Source of the DNA: UBA10649 sp037130755
GTDB taxonomy: Bacteria; Actinomycetota; Actinomycetes; S36-B12
Assembly: GCA_037130755.1 (NCBI GenBank)
Contig: JBAXSI010000012.1
Coordinates: 8,778-72,777 of the forward strand
Reading direction: 5' to 3'
DNA: 64,000 nucleotides
In this document: positions 1-9,078 of the stretch, in pieces
Layout of the letters: each line of letters begins with the position of its first letter
Numbering within the stretch: position 1 is the first letter of the stretch
Made by a program: the position numbers and the translations under genes
The notes under the pieces: model-generated
What the model was told of the DNA's origin: nothing
Seen by the model: the letters and a program-made list of their open reading frames with translations, nothing else
Database searches by the model: none

Positions 1-34
1 GCCCCGGGGCCCCCTCGTGGGCGATCATTCGGTC

Positions 35-631
35 ATGCACCTGCGTCGCGCATCCTGGGCGGACCGCGACGGCGCCTACGCCGTGGCCCTGGCCACCGGC
101 GACTCCGGCGCCGACGCGTCGGGCCAGCTGCGGCACCCGGACCTGCTGGGCGAGGTGTTCGTCGGCCCGTACCTGGCGTACGCCCCCGAGCACGCGTTCG
201 TCCTCGTCGACGACCATGACCTGCCGGTCGGCTACGTCCTCGGCGTCGTCGATACGCGTGCATTCGAGGCGACGCTCGAAGCGGACTGGTGGCCCGGGGC
301 GGTGGAGAGGAGCACCGGGCTCGCGGACCCGACGCCGGTGGACCGCTGGCTCATCGCCCGGATCCGGACGCCCGTCGTCGCGCCCGATGACGTCGTGGCG
401 CGCTTTCCGGCGCACGGCCACATCGACCTCACGCGGCCGGCGCAGGGGCAGGGCTGGGGCCGCAGGATGATGACCACGCTGATGGACTCCCTCGCTGAGG
501 CCGGCGCCTCGGGGATGCACCTCGAGGTCGGCCTCGACAACGCCCGCGCGCTCGGGTTCTACGACCGTCTCGGCTTCACCCGCCAACAGGAGGTCGACGA
601 CGCCGTCTACCTTGGCCGACCGCTGCCCTGA
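35..631 (+). CDS. GNAT-family N-acetyltransferase
   Basis: A 198-residue protein with the layout of a GCN5-related acetyltransferase. The acetyl-CoA binding motif A is visible as GQGWGRRMM in the C-terminal half, and the FYDRLGF motif common to this family follows near the end. The substrate cannot be named; relatives acetylate small amines or protein N-termini. The reading frame is open to the left edge of the window and a GTG lies at 17. I prefer the ATG at 35 because a GATCAT hexamer lies exactly 6 nt upstream, the same geometry as the many leaderless starts here. It converges on gatB with a 21-bp gap and is probably a single-gene transcript. Confidence 0.8.
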   Translation: MHLRRASWADRDGAYAVALATGDSGADASGQLRHPDLLGEVFVGPYLAYAPEHAFVLVDDHDLPVGYVLGVVDTRAFEATLEADWWPGAVERSTGLADPTPVDRWLIARIRTPVVAPDDVVARFPAHGHIDLTRPAQGQGWGRRMMTTLMDSLAEAGASGMHLEVGLDNARALGFYDRLGFTRQQEVDDAVYLGRPLP

Positions 632-652
632 ATCACCCGCAGCGCGATGCTG

Positions 653-2179
653 CTACTCGGACACGCCCAGTCGCTCGAGCAGCAGCGCCCGCACCTTGGC
701 CGCGTCGGCCTGGCCCCGGGTGGTCTTCATGACCGCGCCGACGATGGCGCCGGCCGCCTGCACCTTGCCGCCACGGATCTTGTCGGCGACGTCGGGCTGC
801 TCGGCCAGTGCCTGGTCGATGGCGGCCAGCAGGGCAGAGTCGTCGCTGACGATCGCCAGGCCGCGTCCAGCGACGACCGCGTCGACGTCACCCTCGCCGT
901 TCACGATGCCGTCGAATACCTGGCGTGCGAGCTTGTCGTTGAGGCTGCCATCGGCGACGAGGGCCTCGACTCGCTTGATCTGCCCCGGCGTGACGGGCAG
1001 GTCGACCAGCTCGATCTCGCGGTCGTTGGCGATGCGGGTGAGCTCACCTGTCCACCACTTTCGCGCCGCCGCGGGCTCGACGCCGTCGGCGATCGTCTGC
1101 TCGACGAGGTCGAGCGCGCCTGCGTTGACGATCGTGGACAGCTCGTGTTCGCTGATCCCCCACTCGGCCTGGAGGCGCGCACGCTTCGCCGACGGCATCT
1201 CGGGGAGGGTCAGCCGCAGTCGGTCGATCCACTCGATCGACGCCGCGACGGGGACGAGGTCCGGCTCAGGGAAGTACCGGTAGTCCTCGGCCTGCTCCTT
1301 GGAGCGGCCGGATGTCGAGCGGCCAGTGTCCTCATGGAAGTGCCGGGTCTCCTGGACGACACGTCCGCCCGAGGTGAGCACCGCGCCCTGTCGCTCGATC
1401 TCCGAGTGCACGGCGCGCTCGACCGAGCGCAGCGAGTTCACGTTCTTCGTCTCGCTGCGCGTGCCCCAGTCGGCGCCGGGACGGTTGAGCGACACGTTGA
1501 CGTCGCAGCGCAGCGAGCCCTCCTCCATCCGCACGTCGGAGACTCCGAGCGCACGCATGAGGTTCCGCAGCTCCGTCACGTAGGCCTTGGCGACCTGCGG
1601 GGCAAGGTCCCCGGTGCCCACGATGGGCTTGGTGACGATCTCGATCAGTGGGATGCCGGCGCGGTTGTAGTCGACCAGGGAGTAGTCGGCGCCATGGATG
1701 CGTCCGGTGGCGCCGCCGGCGTGCGTGAGCTTGCCGGTGTCCTCCTCCATGTGGACGCGCTCGATCTCGACGCGGAACTGCTTCGGGCCGTCGTCGGTGT
1801 CGACCGTGACGTCGAGCCAGCCGTTGAAGCACAGCGGCTCGTCGTACTGGCTGATCTGGTAGTCCTTGGGCATGTCCGGGTAGAAGTAGTTCTTCCGGGC
1901 GAACCGGCACCACGGTGCGATCGAGCAGTTCAATGCCAGGCCCATGCGGATCGTCGACTCGATCGCCATGCGGTTGACCACCGGCATCGAGCCGGGCAGG
2001 CCCAGGCACACCGGGCACACCTGGGTATTCGGGTCGGCGCCGAAGGCTGTGGGACACGAGCAGAACATCTTCGAATTGGTGCCGAGCTCGACGTGCGTCT
2101 CAAGGCCGATCACTGGCTCGAACTGCGCCATGACGTCGGCGTAGTCCATCGTCTCGTGTGCGGTGCTGTGTGCGCTCAC
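653..2179 (-). CDS. gatB: Asp-tRNA(Asn)/Glu-tRNA(Gln) amidotransferase subunit B
   Basis: The subunit of the GatCAB transamidase that binds the misacylated tRNA and activates its side chain. It lets the cell make Gln-tRNA(Gln), and often Asn-tRNA(Asn), without a dedicated synthetase. The 508-residue protein carries the family signature DYNRAGIPLIEIV, an N-terminal GLETHVEL segment, Cys pairs in the region FCSC...CPVC, and a C-terminal helical YqeY-like tail. The start is the GTG at 2179, which overlaps the gatA stop as GTGA. The ATG at 2149 is a possible later start. The frame stays open upstream across gatA, but that part does not match the family. Confidence 0.96.
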   Translation of the reverse strand: MSAHSTAHETMDYADVMAQFEPVIGLETHVELGTNSKMFCSCPTAFGADPNTQVCPVCLGLPGSMPVVNRMAIESTIRMGLALNCSIAPWCRFARKNYFYPDMPKDYQISQYDEPLCFNGWLDVTVDTDDGPKQFRVEIERVHMEEDTGKLTHAGGATGRIHGADYSLVDYNRAGIPLIEIVTKPIVGTGDLAPQVAKAYVTELRNLMRALGVSDVRMEEGSLRCDVNVSLNRPGADWGTRSETKNVNSLRSVERAVHSEIERQGAVLTSGGRVVQETRHFHEDTGRSTSGRSKEQAEDYRYFPEPDLVPVAASIEWIDRLRLTLPEMPSAKRARLQAEWGISEHELSTIVNAGALDLVEQTIADGVEPAAARKWWTGELTRIANDREIELVDLPVTPGQIKRVEALVADGSLNDKLARQVFDGIVNGEGDVDAVVAGRGLAIVSDDSALLAAIDQALAEQPDVADKIRGGKVQAAGAIVGAVMKTTRGQADAAKVRALLLERLGVSE

Positions 2180-3693
2180 AGGTCCTGCACCTCCTCGATC
2201 AGCAGATGGCCCCACTTGTCGACCAGCGCTGCCTCGAGCGCGGAGCCCACCAGGTAGAGGCGGTCGTCGGCCATCGGCGGGGCCATGATCTGCAGCCCGA
2301 CCGGCAGCCCGTCCTCGGGTGCAAGGCCGATGGGCAGTGACATTGCCGCATTGCCGGCGAGGTTCACCGGGATCGTGGCGATGTCGTTGAGGTACATGGC
2401 GATGGGATCGTCGACCTTGTCGCCGATCTTGAACGCTGTCGTCGGTGCCGTCGGCGAGATGAGCACGTCGACCTTCTCGAAGGCGGCGTTGAAGTCGCGG
2501 GTGATCAGCGTGCGGACCTTCTGCGCCTGCCCGTAGTACGCGTCGTAGTAGCCGCTGGACAGTGCGTACGTGCCGATCATGATGCGACGCTTCACCTCGG
2601 CGCCGAAGCCCGCCTCGCGAGTGAGTGCCATGACCTGCTCCACGGAGTTGTTGCCGTCGTCGCCGACCCGAAGGCCATAGCGCATGCCGTCGAACTTCGC
2701 GAGGTTGCTGGACGCCTCGGACGGCAGGATCAGGTAGTACGCCCCGAGTGCGTAGTCGAAGTGCGGGCACGAGACCTCGACGACCTCAGCGCCCAGCCCC
2801 GTGAGGATGGCCACCGCCTCATCGAACCGCTGCTGAACACCGGCCTGGTAGCCATCGCCCCGTAGTTCCTTGACCAGTCCGATGCGCAGCCCGCGCACGT
2901 CGCCCTTCCGGGCTGCAGCGACCACGTCGGGCACCGGCGCGTCGATCGACGTCGAGTCGTGGGGGTCGTGGCCGGCGATCACGGAGTGCAGGAGCGCGGT
3001 GTCGAGCACCGTACGCGCGCAGGGGCCGGCCTGGTCGAGGGATGACGCCAGGGCGACGAGCCCGAATCGCGAGACGCCGCCGTAGGTCGGCTTGACGCCG
3101 ACGGTTCCCGTGACGGCGGCCGGCTGCCGGATCGAACCGCCGGTGTCCGTGCCGATGGCCAGAGGCGCCTCGAAGGCCGCCAGCGAAGCGGCCGAGCCGC
3201 CGCCGGAGCCGCCGGGGATGCGCTCGAGGTCCCACGGGTTGTGGGTCGGGCCGTAAGCGCTGTGCTCGGTCGACGAGCCCATCGCGAACTCGTCCATGTT
3301 GGTCTTGCCCAGGATCACGATGTCCGCAGCGCGCAGTCGCTGCACCACGGTCGAGTCATACGGCGGGCGCCATCCCTCGAGCACCCGCGATCCACAGGTG
3401 GTCGGCACGCCCTTCATCGTCAGCACGTCCTTGAGCGCGAGCGGCACTCCCGCCAGGGGGCTCAACGCCACGCCCCCCGCGCGCTTGGCGTCGACGGCGT
3501 CGGCCGCGGCTAGGGCTGCATCGGAGTCGACGTACAAGAAGGCGTGGACACGCTCGTCAACCTCGGCGATGCGATCCAAGTGAGCCTGGGTGACCTCCCG
3601 GGAGGACACCTCGCCCTCGGCGATCGCACGCGCGAGGACGGCGGCGTCCTGGTGCGTGAGGTCCCTTTCCAGATCTGAGTCAGTGATCGACAT
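2176..3693 (-). CDS. gatA: Asp/Glu-tRNA amidotransferase subunit A (amidase)
   Basis: The glutaminase/amidase subunit of GatCAB, releasing ammonia from glutamine for transfer to the tRNA-bound aminoacyl phosphate. The 505-residue protein has the amidase-signature catalytic triad at Lys88 (in LALKDV), Ser163 (in GGSGGGS) and nucleophile Ser187 (in DTGGSIRQ), with the same spacing as characterised GatA. The start ATG is preceded by GAGGAG within the end of gatC and lies 3 nt after its stop. The gene overlaps gatB by 4 nt, so gatC-gatA-gatB is one translationally coupled operon. Confidence 0.97.
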   Translation of the reverse strand: MSITDSDLERDLTHQDAAVLARAIAEGEVSSREVTQAHLDRIAEVDERVHAFLYVDSDAALAAADAVDAKRAGGVALSPLAGVPLALKDVLTMKGVPTTCGSRVLEGWRPPYDSTVVQRLRAADIVILGKTNMDEFAMGSSTEHSAYGPTHNPWDLERIPGGSGGGSAASLAAFEAPLAIGTDTGGSIRQPAAVTGTVGVKPTYGGVSRFGLVALASSLDQAGPCARTVLDTALLHSVIAGHDPHDSTSIDAPVPDVVAAARKGDVRGLRIGLVKELRGDGYQAGVQQRFDEAVAILTGLGAEVVEVSCPHFDYALGAYYLILPSEASSNLAKFDGMRYGLRVGDDGNNSVEQVMALTREAGFGAEVKRRIMIGTYALSSGYYDAYYGQAQKVRTLITRDFNAAFEKVDVLISPTAPTTAFKIGDKVDDPIAMYLNDIATIPVNLAGNAAMSLPIGLAPEDGLPVGLQIMAPPMADDRLYLVGSALEAALVDKWGHLLIEEVQDL

Positions 3694-3696
3694 CGC

Positions 3697-3993
3697 TCAC
3701 TCCTCGTCCAGGATGCGCGGGACGCGGAAGCGGTCGTCCTCCCACGCCGGGGCTCCGGCAGCCACGGTGTCGCGGTCGAGCCCGGGTCGCGCAATGTCCT
3801 CGCGGAAGACGTTCTCCATCGGGATCGGGTGCGATGTCGGGGGGATGTCGTCAGCAGCCACTTCGGAGACCCGCGCCACGGACTGCAGGATCACGTCCAG
3901 CTGCCCGGCGTAGTGGTCGAGCTCGTCCTCGGTCAGCTCGAGACGGGCCAGCCTGGCCAGGTGCTCGACGTCGGCACGGGTGATCGCTGTCAT
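3697..3993 (-). CDS. gatC: Asp/Glu-tRNA amidotransferase subunit C
   Basis: The small stabilising subunit of GatCAB, which wraps around GatA. It has 98 residues, the usual GatC length, with the typical opening ITRADVEHLARLARLELTE and the PMEN-x-FREDI segment that contacts GatA. An ATG 9 nt upstream (4002) is also in frame. The start at 3993 is preferred because a TAGGAT hexamer at 4001-4006 sits 7 nt before it, which fits a leaderless start. AGGA in the same stretch could also act as a weak ribosome binding site. First gene of the gatCAB operon. Confidence 0.92.
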   Translation of the reverse strand: MTAITRADVEHLARLARLELTEDELDHYAGQLDVILQSVARVSEVAADDIPPTSHPIPMENVFREDIARPGLDRDTVAAGAPAWEDDRFRVPRILDEE

Positions 3994-4000
3994 GCGCGTC

Positions 4001-4006
4001 ATCCTA
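4001..4006 (-). promoter_or_regulatory. -10 box of gatCAB operon (TAGGAT, 7 nt before ATG)
   Basis: TAGGAT on the minus strand ends 7 nt before the gatC ATG at 3993. This suggests transcription starts at or next to the start codon. No clear -35 hexamer. Confidence 0.45.
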
Positions 4007-4109
4007 TTGAGCCGCCGTTTCCGCCGAGAGGCAGGCAGTTGTCGTGAAACCGTGCCTCCGGAACTGATTACACGACCACTCCCTAGGGCTCGGCGGAAGG
4101 AGTCGAGGG

Positions 4110-4673
4110 TCAGGGAGCGAACGGGACGCCGTGGCCCGGGACCACCAAGGACGGCTCCAGCGCGAGGATGCGTTCGCGGGACGCCACCAGCACCGCCGGA
4201 TCCGGTGCGTACGGGTCCTCCTGCGGTCCCGACTCGTCCCACCAGGCGTGCGTGCAGACCACCAGGCCGTCCGCCGTCCGCACGACCGTCGAGATGTCCT
4301 CAACGGTGTGGCCGGGCGTCCGGATGAGCCTGATGTCGTCAGCGAGGACCCGTCCCTCGGCATCGTCGTCGCGCCAGATGTCGCCCTGATAGACCGCCGC
4401 GAAGTCATGGAATCGGGCAGCCGGGAACAGCGCCGCGTTGAGTGTGTGGTCGATGTGCTGGTGGCTGAACACCACGTCGGTGATCTGCTCGGGGTCCAGT
4501 CCGAGCGCCCTGAGCGGATCGAGGATGAGCGCGGTCCGCGACACCAGTCCAGGATCGACGATGACGTGGGTGTCCCCCTGCGAGACCAACGTGACAGTCG
4601 AGCCGACGTGCAGGCCGGCCTCGCTCTCGGGGCCGACGTAGCCGTTGTGGAGGACGGTCAGGGATGCGCTCAT
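4110..4673 (-). CDS. metallo-beta-lactamase fold hydrolase
   Basis: A 187-residue single-domain MBL-fold protein. The metal-binding HxHxDH motif is present as HQHIDH, followed by the downstream ligands in RTPGHT and, at the C-terminus, PGHG. Size and motif spacing resemble the MBLAC1-like or glyoxalase-II-like hydrolases; the substrate is unknown. It lacks a signal peptide and should be cytoplasmic. It is on the same strand between ligA and gatC but separated by 33 nt and 116 nt, so it may be its own unit. The start ATG has GATGCT 6 nt upstream. Confidence 0.85.
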   Translation of the reverse strand: MSASLTVLHNGYVGPESEAGLHVGSTVTLVSQGDTHVIVDPGLVSRTALILDPLRALGLDPEQITDVVFSHQHIDHTLNAALFPAARFHDFAAVYQGDIWRDDDAEGRVLADDIRLIRTPGHTVEDISTVVRTADGLVVCTHAWWDESGPQEDPYAPDPAVLVASRERILALEPSLVVPGHGVPFAP

Positions 4674-4679
4674 GACGTC

Positions 4680-4685
4680 AGCATC
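4680..4685 (-). promoter_or_regulatory. possible -10 (GATGCT) of the MBL-fold gene
   Basis: GATGCT lies exactly 6 nt before the ATG at 4673. It matches the A2 and T6 positions of TANNNT but not the first T, so it is a weaker member of the leaderless pattern. Confidence 0.25.
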
Positions 4686-4706
4686 ACATGAGCGGCAGCC
4701 CGGTGT

Positions 4707-6935
4707 TCAGGAATTGTCGCTGCGCTTGCCGAGGGCCGCCTCGAGCCCTTCGCCGACAAGCGCAACGAAGCCTTCGAGTCCGACCACCGGGACACCGAGC
4801 TGCTCCGCCTTCTTCGCCTTGCTGCTCGGTTTGGCACCCGGGTCGCCCTGCACGAGGAGGTCGGTCGACATGGAGACCGACGACGCGACCTTGCCGCCAA
4901 GGTCAGTGACGGCAGTGGCCGCACTGTCGCGCGTGAAGCCCTCGAGTGCGCCGGTGATGACCACGGTTACTCCAGCAAGCGGCTGCGCGCCCGCATCGAC
5001 AACCTGGTCCTCCATGCGCACGCCGCCGCGCCGCCACTTCTCGATGATCTCGCGGTGCCAGTCCACCTCGAACCAGTCGCGCACTGCCTCCGCGATGATC
5101 ATGCCCACGCCGTCGGTCGCCGCGAGGTCCTCGATGGAGGCAGTCGCGATCTCATCGAGGGTCCGGAACTGGCGGGCCAGGCCCTGCGCAGCAGTGGGAC
5201 CGACGTGCCGGATGGACAGGGCGACCAACACCCGCCAGAGCGGCTGCTGCCGCGCAGCGTCGAGATTTGCGAGCATGCCCTTGGCGTTCTCCGACAGCCG
5301 CGGGCCGGACTCACCCTTGCCCGGCTCGCGCGTGAAGAACGGGCGGCGCAGGAGATCGTCGGGCGTGAGCAGGAAGACGTCGCCCTCGTCGGCGACCAGG
5401 CCGCAGTCGAGGAGGGCGATCGCCGCCTTGTAGCCCATTCCCTCAATGTCGAGGGCACCGCGGGACGCGACGTGGAACAGCCGCTCGCGCATCTGCGCGG
5501 GGCACGCGCGGGCGTTGGGGCACCGCAGGTCCTTGTCGCCCTCCTTCTCCGGCCGAAGCTCGGTGCCGCACTCCGGGCAATGAGTCGGCATGACGAACGC
5601 GCGCTCGGAGCCGTCGCGGACATCCACGACTGGACCGAGCACCTCGGGAATCACGTCACCGGCCTTGCGCAGGAACACCATGTCGCCGATGAGCACGCCC
5701 TTGCGCTCGACCTCGTACGCGTTGTGCAGCGTCGCCATCGAGACGGTGGAACCGGCCACGCGGACCGGCTGCATCACTGCGAAGGGGGTGACCCGACCCG
5801 TCCGTCCGACGTTGACCTGGATGTCGAGCAGCCGCGTGCGCACAACCTCGGGCGGGTACTTGTATGCGATCGCCCAACGCGGGGCACGCGACGTCTCGCC
5901 CAGCCTGGCCTGCAATTCGAGGGAGTCGACCTTGATGACGACGCCGTCGATCTCGTGCTCGATGTCGTGTCGGTGGACGCCGTAGAAGGCGATGTACTCC
6001 AGCGCGCCATCGGCGGCCGAATGCACCTTGGCCCGAGCACTGACCGGAAGGCCAAGGTCGGCCAGCAGGGAATAGCCCTCGCTCTGTCGCGAGATGCTGA
6101 CACCGTCGACGGCGCCGATTCCGTGCACAGTCAGTTGCAGGGCCCGTAGGCGGTTGAGCGCGCGCCCGAGCTCGGCCTCCATCCGCGCGATCTTCGAGTC
6201 GGAACGCGCACCGCCCTTCGACTCGGCACGGGCCGCGGCAAGCTCGCTCTCACGACGGTCGATGCGCTGCCGCAGGCCGCCGGCCGCAGCGTTGCGGGGA
6301 TTGGCGAATGCGGCGAGGCCGAGGTCCTGCTGCTCGGCGTTGATCCGGTCGAACTCCGCCACCGGAAGGAACACCTCCCCGCGCACCTCGAGCAGCCGCG
6401 GTACCTCCTGGCCACTCGCCGACTCGAGGCGTGGCGGGACCGACGCGATGAACCGCGCGTTGTAGGTGACGTCCTCGCCGACCGTGCCGTCACCACGGGT
6501 GGCCAGGGTCGAAAGCCGGCCATCGACGTACACCGCATCGACTGCCAGCCCGTCGATCTTGAGCTCGCACAGCAGGTCCGGGATCTCCCCCAGTCCCTTC
6601 TCGACACGATCGAGCCACGCGCGCAGCTCATCCTCGTCGAAGGCGTTATCGAGCGAGTACAGCCGCTGCAAGTGGTGAACCGGGTCGAACATCTCGGCCT
6701 TCGAACCACCGACGGTCTGGGTCGGCGACTCCCCGCTCTGGAGCTCCGGCCACGACTCCTCCAGCACGACGAGCTCGCGGAACAACTCGTCGTACTCGGC
6801 ATCGGACAGCGTGGGCGCGTCGGCCTGGTAGTACTCCGTGCGGGCCTGGTTGATCGCGTCGACGAGTTCCGCCCAGCGACCTCGAGCGGCCGCGGGCACG
6901 GAAGTCGGGCTGGTCACCGGATCATCCTGAGTCAT
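4707..6935 (-). CDS. ligA: NAD-dependent DNA ligase LigA
   Basis: The essential replicative DNA ligase, sealing nicks with NAD+ as adenylate donor. At 742 residues it is slightly long for the family. Domains in order are the NAD-binding Ia region (about 20-85), the adenylation domain with catalytic Lys126 in the KxDG motif ELKIDG, the OB fold, a Cys4 zinc finger (CPEC...CPNARAC), the helix-hairpin-helix array and a C-terminal BRCT domain (about 660-742). The start ATG has GGAGG 6 nt upstream and lies inside the last 14 nt of the preceding MetE-like gene, indicating coupling. Confidence 0.97.
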   Translation of the reverse strand: MTQDDPVTSPTSVPAAARGRWAELVDAINQARTEYYQADAPTLSDAEYDELFRELVVLEESWPELQSGESPTQTVGGSKAEMFDPVHHLQRLYSLDNAFDEDELRAWLDRVEKGLGEIPDLLCELKIDGLAVDAVYVDGRLSTLATRGDGTVGEDVTYNARFIASVPPRLESASGQEVPRLLEVRGEVFLPVAEFDRINAEQQDLGLAAFANPRNAAAGGLRQRIDRRESELAAARAESKGGARSDSKIARMEAELGRALNRLRALQLTVHGIGAVDGVSISRQSEGYSLLADLGLPVSARAKVHSAADGALEYIAFYGVHRHDIEHEIDGVVIKVDSLELQARLGETSRAPRWAIAYKYPPEVVRTRLLDIQVNVGRTGRVTPFAVMQPVRVAGSTVSMATLHNAYEVERKGVLIGDMVFLRKAGDVIPEVLGPVVDVRDGSERAFVMPTHCPECGTELRPEKEGDKDLRCPNARACPAQMRERLFHVASRGALDIEGMGYKAAIALLDCGLVADEGDVFLLTPDDLLRRPFFTREPGKGESGPRLSENAKGMLANLDAARQQPLWRVLVALSIRHVGPTAAQGLARQFRTLDEIATASIEDLAATDGVGMIIAEAVRDWFEVDWHREIIEKWRRGGVRMEDQVVDAGAQPLAGVTVVITGALEGFTRDSAATAVTDLGGKVASSVSMSTDLLVQGDPGAKPSSKAKKAEQLGVPVVGLEGFVALVGEGLEAALGKRSDNS

Positions 6936-7992
6936 CGGCGGCCTCCGCGCCGTCGGTCTGGTCCTGCCGCACAACTCGTCCTACGGCGGTGCAAGCCGCC
7001 AGCGCCGTGCGCACCCAAGCGGGCGACGCGCCGGCCATCCCGCACGATGGCGTGATGGCCACCTGGTCCAGCCACGTCGGATCCTCCAGGCCGAGTCGGT
7101 GCAGCAGCGCCCGGAGCGGAGCGCTCGCCTGAGCATCCCCCAGGGGTCCGACACCGGTGGACGGTACGCAGCCGGCGAGGATCCCCAGTCCCGCCTCGAA
7201 GGCGCGGCCGAGCGGATCGTCCAAGGTCCGCTCATTCTCCACGGGCACAAGGTCGAGGCTGACGAATGCCGCGCCACTGGTGCGCAGGAGGTCGACGGGG
7301 ATGCCCGGATCGCAGCAGTGCACGCCCACGACAGCGTCGCCTCGTCCCTGGATGACCTGACGGAGCACGCGCTCGGCGTCCTGCCCGTCGACGGCACGGT
7401 ACGTGGACAGTCCGCTCGCGGTACCGATCCGGCCCTCGAGCACGGCGGGGAGCGCCGGCTCGTCGAGCTGCACCACGACGGCGCTGGCCTTCGGAAGGCG
7501 ACGGCGCACATCGGCCACGTGCACGTCGATCGCCTCCGCGAGCCCTTGGGCGATGTCCCGCACCGCCAGCTCGTCGCGCAGCGCGCGCTCCCCGGTGCGC
7601 AGTTCCAGCGCGGCCGCTAGCGTCCACGGCCCGACGACCTGCACCTTGACCGGGCCGGTGTAGCCCCGGGTCTGCTCCTCCAGCGCGTCGAGATCCTCGC
7701 CGAGCATCGACCACGCCTGCCGCATCTGCCGGCCCGGGGCCGAGGTGAGACGCCAGCCGGCGGGAGTGGTCTCGAGGGCGAAGTGCGTCGAGACCGCTGC
7801 CAGCATCCCGCCGGTGCGCCCGATCATGTCGGCACCCGGGCCGCGCGCGGGCAGCTCAGCGACGTGCACGAAGCCGCCGAGCTCGCCGACGACGATGCGT
7901 GCGGCCTCGATCGGCTCCGTGCCCGGTAGGGACCCGACGGACGTCGCAACGGCCGTCGACCACGGCATGGCCAGGACGGCGTCGGCGGTCAT
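6922..7992 (-). CDS. MetE C-terminal-domain-like methyltransferase (core-MetE type)
   Basis: A 356-residue protein corresponding only to the catalytic (C-terminal) barrel of cobalamin-independent methionine synthase. The N-terminal half of MetE, which helps bind polyglutamyl methyl-folate, is missing. Likely zinc ligands are visible as VHCCDP (the His and Cys of the HxC motif) and the Cys of TPSCGMAG near the C-terminus. Its orthologue next to ligA and trmU in Mycobacterium (Rv3015c, from memory) is annotated only as MetE/UROD family. The start ATG overlaps the mnmA stop as ATGA. The methyl donor and the acceptor are unknown. Confidence 0.85.
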   Translation of the reverse strand: MTADAVLAMPWSTAVATSVGSLPGTEPIEAARIVVGELGGFVHVAELPARGPGADMIGRTGGMLAAVSTHFALETTPAGWRLTSAPGRQMRQAWSMLGEDLDALEEQTRGYTGPVKVQVVGPWTLAAALELRTGERALRDELAVRDIAQGLAEAIDVHVADVRRRLPKASAVVVQLDEPALPAVLEGRIGTASGLSTYRAVDGQDAERVLRQVIQGRGDAVVGVHCCDPGIPVDLLRTSGAAFVSLDLVPVENERTLDDPLGRAFEAGLGILAGCVPSTGVGPLGDAQASAPLRALLHRLGLEDPTWLDQVAITPSCGMAGASPAWVRTALAACTAVGRVVRQDQTDGAEAADDSG

Positions 7993-9077
7993 GCCCGCAC
8001 CACCCGACGCGTGCGATCGACGGTCGCGGACCCAATCACGCGAGTGCCGTCGTAGATGACCACCGCCTGCCCCGGTGCCAGCCCGCGAACGGAGTCGGTG
8101 AGCTCGACAATCAGACAATCCTCGAGCAAGCGCGCGCGAGCGGCCATCGGCTCGCCATGGGCCCGAACCTGCGCGATGACGTCGACCGGGGCGGGGCCAA
8201 TTGGCCGCCCGGCCCAGATCGGCCGAACCCCCTCGATCAGGTCGACGTCGAGCAGCGTGGGCGGACCCACGGTGACCGTGCGCGATTCCACGTCGACATC
8301 GACGACGTAGCGGGGCTGGCCGTCGGCTGCAGGCACGCGCAGGTTGAGTCCGCGTCGCTGTCCGATGGTGAACGCGAACGTCCCGTCATGCGCTGCGACG
8401 ACCGCGCCCGACTCGGCATCGACGATGTCGCCGGGCTGCGAGCCCAATCGGCGATGGAGGAAGGCAGCGGTGTCGCCGTCCGGGATGAAGCAGATGTCGT
8501 GGCTGTCGGGCTTGCGCGCGACCAGCAGGCCGCGGCGCTGCGCCTCGTCCCGCACGTCCTCCTTGACGTCGGCGCCCAAGGGAAAGAGCGAATGCGCGAG
8601 CTGAGCTGCAGAGAGGACTCCCAGCACATACGACTGGTCCTTGGTGGCGTCCACTGCACGATGAAGTTCAGGGCCATCCGGGCCCACAACGACCTGGGCA
8701 TAGTGGCCGGTGGCAACCGCGTCGAAGTCCATCGCCAACGCTCGGTCGAGCACGGCCGCGAACTTGATCTTCTCATTGCAGCGCAAGCAGGGGTTCGGCG
8801 TGCGGCCATGGCGGTATTCATCGAGGAAGTCATCGACGACGTCGTGGGTGAACTGCTCGGAGAGGTCCCAGACGTAGAACGGAATGCCCAGCATGTCGGC
8901 GACGCGGCGGGCGTCGCGGGCGTCGTCAAGAGTGCAGCAGCCCTTGCTCTTGCCTGAGGCGGCCGCCTTGCGCGAGAGCGCGAGATGGACACCGACGACG
9001 TCGTGTCCCGCGTCCACCATCCGAGCTGCGGCAACGGAGGAATCGACGCCGCCCGACATGGCGACAATGACGCGCAT
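7989..9077 (-). CDS. mnmA: tRNA-specific 2-thiouridylase MnmA
   Basis: Inserts sulfur at position 2 of the wobble uridine in tRNAs for Lys, Glu and Gln, using ATP and persulfide sulfur. The 362-residue protein begins with the PP-loop SGGVDSS. The two catalytic cysteines are Cys97 in NPCLRC and Cys196 in HDICFI. The start is the ATG just before RVIVAMSGG; the longer open frame upstream belongs to iscS. It lies 1 nt after the iscS stop, so the sulfur donor and the thiolase are co-expressed. Confidence 0.96.
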   Translation of the reverse strand: MRVIVAMSGGVDSSVAAARMVDAGHDVVGVHLALSRKAAASGKSKGCCTLDDARDARRVADMLGIPFYVWDLSEQFTHDVVDDFLDEYRHGRTPNPCLRCNEKIKFAAVLDRALAMDFDAVATGHYAQVVVGPDGPELHRAVDATKDQSYVLGVLSAAQLAHSLFPLGADVKEDVRDEAQRRGLLVARKPDSHDICFIPDGDTAAFLHRRLGSQPGDIVDAESGAVVAAHDGTFAFTIGQRRGLNLRVPAADGQPRYVVDVDVESRTVTVGPPTLLDVDLIEGVRPIWAGRPIGPAPVDVIAQVRAHGEPMAARARLLEDCLIVELTDSVRGLAPGQAVVIYDGTRVIGSATVDRTRRVVRA

Positions 9078-9078
9078 G

